NCBI GenBank assembly: GCA_001414485.1
Contig: LLEY01000353.1
Location: 1-15,850, forward strand
Direction of reading: 5' to 3'
Origin: Calycina herbarum
Lineage: Eukaryota; Ascomycota; Leotiomycetes; Helotiales; Pezizellaceae
Length of the DNA: 15,850 nucleotides
How positions within the stretch are numbered: position 1 is the first letter of the stretch; each line of letters starts with the position of its first letter. This document shows positions 1 to 8,127 of the stretch, one piece after another. The notes under the pieces are model-generated. The model ran no database searches, had not been told where the DNA came from, and saw only the letters and a program-made list of their open reading frames with translations. The position numbers were made by a program, and so were the translations under genes.

Positions 1-108
1 CATTCTTTTCGCATTGCGACTGCCAGTACAACGAGCATTTCACCATGGTCGCGCAAAGTTTTTTCGCGAAAGATCACAGGCCCTTCTCGTCTAGCTCAGG
101 AATTTCGC

Positions 109-136
109 GAGGCTGTCCGAGGCTGTCAGAGGCTTT
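109..136. repeat. 10-bp direct repeats, about 2.8 copies
   Basis: The unit GAGGCTGTCM occurs at 109-118 and 119-128, and a partial third copy (GAGGCTTT) follows at 129-136. It lies about 50 bp upstream of a TATA-like box, so it could be a promoter element. It could also be slippage, and nothing links it to a known factor. Confidence 0.5.
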
Positions 137-181
137 GCGTGGGGCTAGCTGATAGATCACGCGGCTCAAATGAAGCCGCTC

Positions 182-188
182 TATATAA
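182..188 (+). promoter_or_regulatory. TATA-like box upstream of the 618-934 gene
   Basis: TATATAA stands about 430 bp upstream of the proposed start at 618. If used, the transcript would have a leader of about 300 nt, CA-rich just before the putative leader intron at 505-612. I see no convincing coding sequence between here and 617. Confidence 0.3.
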
Positions 189-617
189 TGGCGGGGTTCC
201 TCCGCAATCCCCGGCAGAGGGCAGCGCTGCTGATTTTTCGACGTATGACATTTAGGCTTATCTTCTTTTCACGATCACGATGTACGCTCCACTACCGATA
301 CACACAGGACAGAAGACCAAAGTCAGATCGCATCCAGTCATCGAGCTACACGTAGCATCGCACAGGTATTCAACAGCTTGCGCTGGCGACACACTATTCC
401 GCTAGGAGAGGTGGTGATTGGACGGGGCTACATATTCTCGGCTGGTAGCCTGCGCGCAAAGAATTGCTATCATTTTCGTCTACCACAACAATAACAACGC
501 TTAGGTGAGTCCTGCTAGACATTTCAAGGTTTCCCAAGCTAAGAGCTATTTTGGCAGCACATACAGAGTCGTCTTTGGTGTTACCTCATATGCAAGGATT
601 GAAAGTCTGCAGAGGCC

Positions 618-934
618 ATGGGACCCAGAGAAAATGCCGATGCCTGGAGAGAGCGGCAGGTATGTTTTTCACGGTTTTACGCTTTGGGAAGACTTGTTGC
701 TAACCCCTCCAGCCTAACAAAGACGAATACGATGTTTTCGGGCCCTACACAATGAACAAATTAACACCGGGATCGAAAAGCGCTGCTCGGGTCTTTATGG
801 GGGAGGGACAAGGAAATATCAATCTGGGAGATAGTCCCAAATATGCCTCAAAGGATCAGGACTTTGAGATTGGAGACGATGGTTGGTCGGGGGAGGGTGG
901 CGTGTGTGTGGCATATGTCGTAAAGAAGGTATAA
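618..934 (+). CDS. Small charged hypothetical protein, two coding exons
   Basis: I do not recognise this protein. Coding exons are 618-659 and 713-934, giving 87 residues. The intron at 660-712 (53 nt) is well formed: GTATGT donor, GCTAAC branch, CAG acceptor, phase 0. A second intron at 505-612 (GTGAGT to CTGCAG) would lie in the leader, because the sequence before it is CA-rich and has no usable start. The ATG at 618 is the first in frame after that acceptor, and an in-frame TGA at 600-602 rules out an extension through unspliced sequence. The product is hydrophilic, rich in Gly, Asp and Lys, and has no signal peptide or membrane segment. The splice signals and shared frame are what I see; that it is expressed is inference. 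Confidence 0.5.
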
Positions 935-1025
935 GATTGTATTCAGCTCAAGGGATGTGATAGGAGGAGATTGCAATAACCCAGTTTCAACATTATTTCT
1001 GTAAAGCTCGCTCCTTTTCCTCCCT

Positions 1026-2330
1026 TTACTTTGGCTTTCGTGCTGCTTCGACTTCGCCCTTTATATCTAGGTACACACTCACTGTCATTTGTATCAAAAG
1101 ATCTGGCTGTATCGAGACCATTGCGAATCCTTGAACATACTCTATCTTCAACATCTCCCCCTCCTCTACCAACTCTAGCACATAGCTGAGGAGAAACGCG
1201 GATTTTAAACGGAATTCGGGATGCTTGGGAGACTCCCCAGCCTGTCTCGCCAGAGTCTTGGCTGTTTGTCCTTGGAATGTTAGAACTATTCCCGCTTTCT
1301 TCCCGTATGGATCTGTTCGTACTGCTGACTCTGGTGACGGGCCAAGCTTTTTTGCAAAGCACTTCTTGCCCATGCGCCTAAGAAGAGACTTGGTCAGTTC
1401 TTCCACAGATAACTCTAACGTGTCAAGTTGTAAGGCATCTTCTGGGTTTGGTTTTGGACTTGGCTGTGGATTTGGCTGTGGAGTTGGCTGTGGAGTTGGT
1501 TGTGTCTGTTGATCACCTATTCGATCTGATGAGCCCAAAATCCGCTGAGGACGGTTTGTAACCTACCTCGTATGTGTGAACCTCTCGCTACCATCGACGT
1601 CTGGGCGGGATCCGGTACCTGTCTGTTCGTTGCTGGTGAACCATGCCGAGACTCTGTTCGCGGTTGCTTGGGTTTGTACAACTCGTCCTCGTCCTTGTCT
1701 TCTTCTGTTTTTAAATTAGCAGCTTTTCCAAATCGTAATGTGCGGTCACAAACCCTTCTTACGCTTCTTCGGCTTAATCCATCCAATCCCATGAAGTATT
1801 TGAGAAGGAAGCTCTATTTCCATTAACATTTCGACGAGGAATTCCTTTGCAGCCGTCTGCCAGCCTTCAGCCTCTTCGGGGTGTAGCTTCGACTTCGACT
1901 TCCCATCGTCCTTCGACTCCCCATCGCCCTTCGACTTCGGCTTCTTCTTTTGGGATTTGAAAATGTCTTTCCAGTGGTTGTAAATCACCCCAAAGATGAC
2001 CACTGGTTTTAGATCCTTCTTTTGAAGGTAAATGAATCTCCACAGCGAGTCATCGGGCGCGTTCTCATTCAGCGCTTCCTTTACAATTTGGTCCAGAAGA
2101 CTATCCTTTCTCGGCCGCCAGCCACCGCCTGCCCTAATAGACGTACGTGCTTCCTTTTCCAAAAGATCGGGAGCTTGCTCTACCCAGATGTGTATAATAA
2201 CGCTATATTCGTACGCGGGCCACAGATAAGGGGCGATTGAGCGGTAGTGTTTGGAAAACGACTCTTTATCAGAAAGCGGACTGCTAAGCGGGGTTCTTAA
2301 GCCTTGGTCCAGATAATGCAAGGCTGACAT
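1026..2330 (-). CDS. Hypothetical 401-residue protein with Lys/Asp/Glu-rich and Pro-Gln repeat linkers, three exons
   Basis: I do not recognise the family. Exons are 2330-1763, 1704-1567 and 1525-1026, totalling 1206 nt without an internal stop. Intron 1 (1762-1705, 58 nt) has GTAAGA, GCTAAT and ACAG. Intron 2 (1566-1526, 41 nt) has GTAGGT and CATCAG, and is short with a weak branch site. Residues 1-125 look folded, with Trp and aromatic residues around 37-50 and 97-120. Residues 127-150 are a Lys/Asp/Ser tract. Residues 244-263 are a Pro-Gln/Pro-Thr repeat, and 270-401 form a second globular-looking region. No signal peptide or membrane span is evident. The start at 2330 gives a product that avoids the minisatellite, but the same frame stays open upstream to an ATG at 2504, inside the array. 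Use of that start would add 58 repeat-encoded residues. Confidence 0.7.
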
Positions 2331-2372
2331 TATGACGAAGAAAAGCAAAGCCGACGGATGGTGCGAGATAGA

Positions 2373-2682
2373 AAAGCGAGATGAATGCGCTTGAAAAGCT
2401 AGATGGATGTGCTGAAAAAGCGAGATGGATGTGCTCAAAAAGTGAGATGGATGCGCTGAAAAAGCGAGATGGATGTGCTGAAAAAGCGAGATGGATGTGC
2501 TCAAAAAGTGAGATGGATGTGCTCAATCAAAAAGCGAGATGGATGTGCTCAAAAAGTGAGATGGATGCGCTGAAAAAGCGAGATGGATGTGCTCAAAAAG
2601 TGAGATGGATGCGCTGAAAAAGTGAGATGGATGCGCTGAAAAAGCGAGATGGATGTGCTGAAAAAGCGAGATGGATGCGCTG
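2373..2682. repeat. 22-bp minisatellite, about 14 units
   Basis: The consensus unit on the plus strand is AAAAAGYGAGATGGATGYGC followed by TS (S is G or C). About 14 units run head to tail. Two sites (AGYGAG, GTGCT/GCGCT) and the last base vary in linked combinations, and one unit is 26 bp through a 4-bp insertion near 2520-2530. The array ends about 40 bp upstream of the minus-strand start at 2330, so it lies in that gene's promoter, leader or N-terminal coding region. On the minus strand the standard unit has no stop in any frame; on the plus strand the form ending in G has a TGA in one frame. Plus-strand open frames across it are repeat artefacts. Confidence 0.95.
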
Positions 2683-3100
2683 AAAAATAGCGGTCCACAA
2701 AATTAACCCCACGTTTCTCTTAGCCGGTTCCAAAAAACCACAAATTACTACCCCATTAAGGAGAAGCTCCACTCTTGGCAGCCTTGTAAGGGTACGGGCC
2801 ATCGGTTCATTCAATCTACCGCTTCGGTTGAGATGTCCTAAATAAATCCTCTTCCTGGCTAAGACTAGGGATCACGGATCTGATAAATGTCTTTGACATC
2901 TTTAAAACTATTGTGCTAGGAGCGAACCAAATCACGTCCCGCTCCGTTGATACTTATGTAGACTGGGTTTAGCCTCGTTCCTAGGGGATCCAGCTCTATA
3001 CATAAGAAGATGGAACGAGGCAAACCTACAGTTGCCCTCCTCATCATTGTCCGCCTTGCTCGGCTCCCCGAGTATCCTCGTCTCGCTCACTTCTGGTTAA
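2683..3100. other. Non-coding interval between divergent genes
   Basis: This separates the minus-strand gene at 1026-2330 from the plus-strand membrane protein and should hold both promoters. I see no gene in it. Its only clear structure is the interlocked inverted repeat at 2953-3026. Confidence 0.5.
2953..3026. repeat. Two interlocked inverted repeats (order A-B-A'-B')
   Basis: Segment A is CTTATGTA (2953-2960) and its complement TACATAAG is at 2998-3005. Segment B (2966-2981, core GCCTCGTTCC) pairs with 3012-3026 (core GGAACGAGGC) as a 15-bp stem with one bulged A. The complements follow in the same order as the originals, so the two stems interlock like a pseudoknot instead of nesting. 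It lies about 75 bp upstream of the 3101 start. Confidence 0.7.
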
Positions 3101-4093
3101 TTGCATCTACGCATGCCACATTCCTTTACCACGCCCTCTCACCGCTGCTGCACATACTTCACCCGACCTCATTTTCTCATTAGTTGTGTTCCTTCCCTTA
3201 TCTTCTACGGCTCATTTTCTATCATGTATATGCAAGCGTCTATTCAGACCTTGCAAGAAAATGCAATTCCGTTTCGAGACGCTCTTGGATTTTCTCTGAC
3301 TGCTTTTGTACTTGCTGTCACCAGGCTTTGCGGCTGCTTCAAAACGGGAAGCAAATGGTACAGCCTCGAAAAGGGAAACTTGAGCAAATTGCACATCTGG
3401 ATATGTATCCTTTCCCTTGCTGGATCTGGAGGACTCCTGGCATTCTCAGCCTCTAAGATATATGAAAAATATCAGGGAATTTATTTCGGCTTGATTCTTG
3501 TCAATTTCGGCTTCTTAGGGTTATATGAAGTATGTATTTCGAGTATCTCAAAGTGCTACTCTGTGCTAATATGGTTAGGTTGAGTATATCAGGAAACTTT
3601 CTAGAGGCTGGGAAAAGCCCGAGAAAGTTTACATTTGGGCATCACTCTGTATAAGACTCTTGTTAACGATTGGATTTGTTTTATGGTTTGAATCAATCTC
3701 GGACTTATTGATTACAGCTAACATTTCAATAGTTTTATCTATGCCGTTCCCTTATGGGTTTGGGAAAACTTCCTCTTTGCTAGCTGCGGAATTTCATATG
3801 TTATAGTGCTTTATGGGTACTGTTATCTTTTGCGGGGTACGAGTAGGCCTGTTCGAGATATATTGGCAACTCTGTGTGTACCAATTCTTTTTATATTTAT
3901 ACCTGCAGCCTTTATTCAAACGAATCGACTGATCCTACCGGCTTGGGTAACTTACTTCCTTCTTAGCTTCTTTACTATGCTAACAATATTGTCAGGCTTC
4001 CTACACAGCGTCGAGTATTTGTACTCTTCAATTTCAACTAATTCAAATTCTCAAAAGACGAGGGCTTTTCACTTTTACCCCTCCCGGGCTTAA
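3101..4093 (+). CDS. Multi-pass membrane protein of unknown function, three exons
   Basis: I do not recognise the family, but it is clearly an integral membrane protein. Exons are 3101-3529, 3579-3685 and 3733-4093, coding for 298 residues. Intron 1 (3530-3578, 49 nt) has GTATGT, GCTAAT and TTAG. Intron 2 (3686-3732, 47 nt) has GCTAAC and AATAG but a weak GTTTGA donor; a GTTAAC donor at 3662 would also keep phase. Hydrophobic spans lie near residues 61-78, 98-115, 127-142, 160-190, 195-213, 225-243 and 250-272, suggesting about seven segments. Loops carry basic patches (RKLSRGWEK near 148-157). The C-terminal tail is short, Ser/Asn-rich and cytosolic-looking. The start is uncertain: an in-frame ATG at 3224 removes 41 residues with a less typical composition and may be the real one. 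The next gene begins only 52 nt after the stop. Confidence 0.75.
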
Positions 4094-4145
4094 TAGCGTT
4101 GGGCAATTGAGGTCTACGTATGTAGATACACTTCAGAGTAGCAAG

Positions 4146-4549
4146 ATGCCTCTAACTCTCTTGTCTCCGTCAGCTTATCAATTACCCCGGACTCGGCATA
4201 TTAACAAGTTCTTTTTTGGGCCAAATCTACTGTAAGCATCTTTCTACGGTATTTTATATTGATCTCATACTAATATATGTTTTGCAGCTACACACCGCAA
4301 GATTCAAAGGTTCTTATTACGTGGCAGGGAGTTTGTCTAGAGGAGGATTTTCCTTTCTGGTCGTCGGAGTGTGAGAAAACGGAGCGGGTGAAAGCAGAAC
4401 AAGGCAAGGCAGTAGGAGGGGGAAAAAGGGTCGAGAAGAAGCCATTATTCCGGTACCGCCAGCACCAAGTGACGCGAGACCGAATGCCGAACAAAGCTAG
4501 GCTCAGCAAACGGGAATTTCCCTCCTATGCAGAAGATGCTAAAAATTGA
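4146..4549 (+). CDS. Small basic hypothetical protein, two exons
   Basis: I do not recognise it. Exons are 4146-4231 and 4288-4549, giving 115 residues. The intron at 4232-4287 (56 nt) is canonical: GTAAGC donor, ACTAAT branch, TTTGCAG acceptor, phase 2. Residues 1-60 hold an aromatic stretch (FFFG, residues 22-25) and a Trp-containing acidic segment. Residues 60-115 are strongly basic (Lys/Arg/Gln) and probably disordered. There is no signal peptide or membrane segment. The gap of 52 nt to the upstream stop is unusually small for two independent fungal genes on one strand. It may therefore be an alternative 3' part of the membrane-protein transcript, or the two may be co-transcribed. Confidence 0.6.
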
Positions 4550-4611
4550 TATTACTTTGTTTCATTTCTCATAATTAGTTTATCGATATCATCCTATAAC
4601 TTATAGTGTGT

Positions 4612-4881
4612 TCAGTAAATGTACCAAGTTCTGTTATCCTTATCAAAATTACAATCCCAAATAATCAACTCGCAGCCCCTAACCTCCTTTGGCATCTTCC
4701 AAAGTATTGCTACCCAACAGTGCCAGGCTTCATTTGACCAGACCGTGAGTGATTTTCCAACCCATGAGCTCTGCCTAGTAGTAAAGAGAGCGATCCTGTA
4801 CTTTGCGTCCTGCCATTTTTCCCTCTCAAGTGCCGCTATTGTAGAAATCTTCTAGCCCTGTAGACTAGATGTAGCGATCAT
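4612..4881 (-). pseudogene. Trp-rich open frame, possibly a degraded gene or an exon
   Basis: On the minus strand a frame is open from 4851 to a TGA at 4614-4612 (79 codons). Its translation is protein-like, with seven Trp residues in about 70 and a hydrophobic strand ending WDCNFDKD near the C-terminus. The frame extends up to an ATG at 4881 through one TAG (4854-4852), which is one C-to-T change from CAG. Either this is a broken 89-residue gene, or 4851 is the start of an exon, since TAG is a possible acceptor. I do not recognise the sequence. The evidence is composition and frame length only, and a chance open frame is not excluded. Confidence 0.3.
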
Positions 4882-4925
4882 CACTTTCGCGCCTCAACCA
4901 TATTACAACTGATAATCTGATAATC

Positions 4926-4943
4926 AGAGAGAGAGAGAGAGAG
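4926..4943. repeat. (AG)9 microsatellite
   Basis: Nine perfect AG dinucleotides. They directly follow two copies of CTGATAAT at 4909-4924. Confidence 0.95.
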
Positions 4944-4971
4944 TTCGCTAACTGACCTGGGCATGGTGACG

Positions 4972-5000
4972 AGGTGTTGCTGCCTTAGGCCCCAACACCT
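4972..5000. repeat. Inverted repeat able to form a hairpin
   Basis: AGGTGTTG (4972-4979) pairs perfectly with CAACACCT (4993-5000). The 13-nt loop contains GCC-TTA-GGC, which can pair again. There is no T-run, so it is not a typical terminator. It lies 3' of no known gene on the plus strand. Confidence 0.6.
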
Positions 5001-5411
5001 GATTGACCAATCACAACGTAGCGGCGACATTGCAAAAAGAGCTTGTGATCATGAGAGTTTAAAAAAGATGAAAGGTAAAACTCGTTATTTATAGAAACCA
5101 AAACCGGGAAGGCGTCGTAGGGGTGAACAAAATGGCCTACTCACACCAAAAATTGTGACCCTGGGAGGAAATTCCATAAAAGGAGGATTAAACACCGGAT
5201 TCCGCCACCAGATATTATGCAATTTGATTTAGCGCCTTCCAACTGTATATTCACTAGCCGGGGTACGTTCGGGCTGAATATACAAGATGCGACCCCTCTA
5301 TACCCAATCCCTCACAAAAATCAAACCACAGCTATTCTCCTCATAATTGGCATCCACCACTGATTCACCTCTAGCATTCAAAAGATAGAGAGCACATCGG
5401 AGTTACGTACT

Positions 5412-5838
5412 ATGGAGCCAATTCTAAGAACTACAGACTCTCTTAGTACAGTCCGACTTGACGTTATTGGGAAACATGCGCAAGAGATTATGGAAGCGTC
5501 CCCCATAGGTTATGTTAAGGATGCTAAACTCCGCGGCAACGTCTTCTCCCCTGGCGACACTAGTGGCCTTGTTTCATGTGTGGATACAGGATTCTTCGTC
5601 GACCACAGTGAACCACTTGAGGCTTTGGCATGGGTGCGGGAGGGGATGGATTAGCCCCTGGGTGAATTGTTTGATGGACATGAATTCCTTCTTATTTTCG
5701 AAGCCAGACGTCGTTCCCGGTCCAGGTCCACGGGTCGCCATTGACGAAACTAACCTCTTGTGCTATCGATTTTCTCGTAATGCCATGTTGGTGGGATTTG
5801 AGGCATCTGCTCTTCATTTGTCTGGAAAGATGTCATGA
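5412..5838 (+). CDS. Hypothetical 118-residue protein, two exons (tentative)
   Basis: I do not recognise it. The ATG at 5412 follows a leader-like CA-rich stretch. The frame is open to TAG at 5652-5654, while a second frame downstream is open to TGA at 5836-5838. A 70-nt intron at 5634-5703 (GTGCGG donor, TTTGAT branch-like site, GAAG acceptor) would join them in phase and remove the TAG, giving 118 residues. The AAG acceptor is rare in fungi, so a frameshift plus nonsense change in a decayed gene is the alternative. The predicted product is soluble, with a Pro/Gly turn (PGPGP) after the junction. The downstream frame at 5990-6424 could be more of the same gene. Confidence 0.4.
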
Positions 5839-5980
5839 ATTCCAGTGGTTTCTAGACGTTGTCGTTCCAAATACTTACAGCACAATTAATATTGGTCAAA
5901 CCCTACTCTTGCTGTAGCTATTTCTGATACTGCAAATTTGCTGCGAGTGAAATCATCCCGCGCATAGGTAATCGATTCTA

Positions 5981-6424
5981 ATGATTAAGCACCGGTGGCA
6001 TTGTAGAATTGCCCACAACGAGCACATTGGACCAGAAGAGAAGATATCATCAACCGCAACTCCGAGTGACTCTTTGGACGTCGGCCCTCATTTACCAATT
6101 GCGACGACGTCCATGCATGCCTCAATGGACGCCATTCAAGTATCTTGTATCGATGACAAACCAGTGTGTGTAGTGTCCTCGAACATTTCAGCATGACATA
6201 AAACTGGAAACCTTGGGTTTGAGATCAAAATCAATAGCCCATACAGCAGACAGTCATGCCATTGCTGTTTTTTATACACCTACAAGGATCTGCAAGGACC
6301 GTCTCTTGCCCTTCATCCTTTGAACTGGATACAGGAGGTAATAGGGGAAGACGGAAGCTGGGTCCAGCTTCCGGGGATGCGGGAATGGCATGTCAAAGCA
6401 GCTCTCCGGAAACTGATAGATTAG
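5981..6424 (+). CDS. Uncharacterised frame(s), perhaps the 3' part of the 5412 gene
   Basis: From ATG 5981 a frame runs to TGA at 6194-6196. The same frame is then open from 6197 to TAG at 6422-6424, and after that TAG to 6518-6520. The second stretch is convincingly protein-like (Trp and Leu at helical spacing, ending LRKLID) and is the best part. A poorly supported intron beginning in the GTGTGTG run near 6166 and ending at ATAG near 6239 would join the two without the TGA. Alternatively the TGA is a C-to-T change from CGA. A candidate intron at 5947-5989 (GTGAAA, CTAATG, AAG) could link upstream sequence. I cannot choose between these from the sequence alone. Confidence 0.3.
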
Positions 6425-6550
6425 CAAGAGAGTGCGAGTAAAGTACTCCCCTTTATAGTTAGGAGAAAACAACGTAACCATGTCTTACGGATTCATCCGC
6501 ACCAATTAATCCTCCTGTAGTCGCTGAGCCAGTGAAAAACGACACCCCCA

Positions 6551-6567
6551 CGAGCCCCTCGGGCTCG
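6551..6567. repeat. Perfect 7-bp GC-rich hairpin
   Basis: CGAGCCC, a three-base loop, then GGGCTCG. It lies 84 bp beyond the 6466 region and about 160 bp upstream of the start at 6728. No T-run follows it. Its role is unknown. Confidence 0.7.
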
Positions 6568-6727
6568 GGAGCTTGAATGCTTCATGCTATGCAGTTGGCT
6601 CGGTTGGGCAGGAGAAATCTGATCGGCGAAGTTGGACCGACCAATAAAGACTGTTGATAGAAGCAATATAATTTTGCCATTTCCTCATTCTGAACGGAGA
6701 TAGTTCCCTCTCCTCCAACAAAATTTG

Positions 6728-7606
6728 ATGAACTCCAAGGAAATCATGCATCACTACGACCTCGAAAAACAACAAGCCTTGATTCAAGGAAGCTTCCTTC
6801 GTCGTGCAGAACCACAAGGAGGCAGTTTCCAAGAATTCAAGCCCTTCGTTGCCCCCTTCTTCGCCTTCCTTAACTCTTGCCTCGTCGCCCCCTTCTTCGC
6901 CCTTCTTAACTCTTGCCTCTGGGGAAAAGAAGATGAGGAAGCGCCAGGTCCAGAGATGTTTTCAACTTTGTTTCAATCTGCAACACACCCTCCCCAAGCC
7001 AATGCCCCAACAATGTCTCACGAGCGGTCGGAAAAACACCATTTCCTAGAAGTCTTGCAAGCCAAGCCTTCAGCTGCCCAGACGCTCAATATCCCATTGG
7101 AAGAGATGCATTTCCTTGAGCTTGGTAAGATTGATGATATCTTTCTAATGAACCAATGGCTAACCCCAGATACAGGAATTTACGACAATCGTCCGTTCCC
7201 CAAAAGCCTTCCGTGGCATCAAGTCATAGAGTATGCCATCCAGTTGAGAGATAAAGGCAAATTAGGAAAAGCTTAGAGCGCCTTGGACCGCACAGCAAAG
7301 GAGTCAGGCGCTGGAGAGTTGAAGACATTGGCCCAAAGCACTCAGATTCTTCAACCTGGTGCTCTTTCAGAAGCATGGCGAAAGAAGCTTCTTCTTCTTG
7401 ACGACAAATATGTCTTCATCACTTATAGGGAAGACAAGACATTTGCCCACCACAGTGAATGTACTTTCATGTATCGACCACATGGCCTCTTTCTCCGGGG
7501 AGACGACCCAGACGAATTGCCAGTCAAACTGGTCTTCAGAGCGGAAGCGTTAGTGAATGGGTATTACAATATCAAGGAAAGAATTGTCAAGGAAAGTTTT
7601 AAATAA
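6728..7606 (+). pseudogene. Hypothetical protein frame interrupted by one in-frame TAG
   Basis: From ATG 6728 a single frame runs to TAA at 7604-7606, broken only by TAG at 7274-7276. Full length would be about 292 codons including that TAG. I do not recognise the family. The sequence is hydrophilic and mixed helix/strand. After the stop come about 110 codons of equally protein-like sequence (KLLLLDDKYVFITYR, then a His-rich aromatic segment). An internal 36-bp tandem duplication lies at 6848-6919. An excellent intron (7125-7175, 51 nt: GTAAGA, GCTAAC, ACAG) lies within the frame, is a multiple of three and has no stop, so retention would keep the frame. I tested nearby donors and acceptors and found no in-phase intron that removes the TAG. 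Options are a nonsense-mutated gene, stop-codon read-through or RNA editing, or a truncated but functional 182-residue product (165 if spliced). Confidence 0.55.
6848..6919 (+). repeat. 36-bp in-frame tandem duplication
   Basis: Two adjacent copies encode VAPFFAFLNSCL and VAPFFALLNSCL. They differ at only a few bases, so the duplication is recent. It doubles a short hydrophobic Cys-containing motif inside the 6728 frame without changing phase. Confidence 0.95.
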
Positions 7607-8127
7607 TGTTTCACTTTTCTTCTTTTGGGGTTCACATGGTTGAGAGAAAAACTGGTCACGTATTTGTACTTTCTTTATCTCTTTTGAACACTCCTTGTTT
7701 TGCTTCGAGTCTACTTCGAGTTTGCGAGGTTTCTGAGGGGGAATGCCAAAATGTGTGTTGCTGTATTGCTGTTATCATTCTTTGGACGAAAATTTCTTAA
7801 CACAGATTGGAAGTAGTTTCAATGGATCAAATCTTTGCCATGCATGAACAGTGACAGCCTCACTGTAATCCCGAATTAGTGCACATCTAAAATGCATATG
7901 TCCAATGTTCGATCGGGTTACATCCGAGTGGGAATTTCCGGCTACGTCTAAAAGAGTAGCCCCCTAGAACCGTAGATTATTTATTCAGTGAAGATCCCCT
8001 CCGAGGTGGGTTGCCTTCGTAGCAACAACTTACCACAGCGATCAAGGAAATAAGCGACTCGATCGATTTGAAGAATGTCATTACTCGCGAGCATGGAATT
8101 GGAGTACAGCCAAAAAATATGTCCTGA
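7607..8127. other. 3' region of the 6728 frame and unresolved 5' part of the zinc-finger gene
   Basis: 7607-7850 looks like a T-rich 3' flank. Between about 7960 and 8127 the zinc-finger frame continues upstream through TAG 8020-8022 and TGA 8125-8127 with protein-like translation. It must therefore contain either missed exons or a decayed N-terminus. A competing ATG at 8075 opens another frame for 52 codons. I could not connect either one to the main exon with a good intron. Confidence 0.35.

Larger units (their letters stand above)
4882..5411. other. Intergenic interval with simple repeats
   Basis: No gene is seen. It holds a CTGATAAT duplication (4909-4924), an (AG)9 tract and a hairpin. 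From about 5270 to 5411 the sequence looks like a plus-strand promoter and leader, with GAATATACAAG near 5276 and CAAA/CCACC-rich stretches, leading to the ATG at 5412. Confidence 0.4.

Noticed and set aside
1225..1512. Plus-strand frame ending in Gly/Cys repeats
   Set aside because: It is the antisense of the Pro-Gln repeat of the minus-strand gene at 1026-2330.
2381..2617. Plus-strand frame across the minisatellite
   Set aside because: It is a by-product of the 22-bp array; its peptide simply repeats the unit in rotating frames and ends where the unit variant creates TGA.
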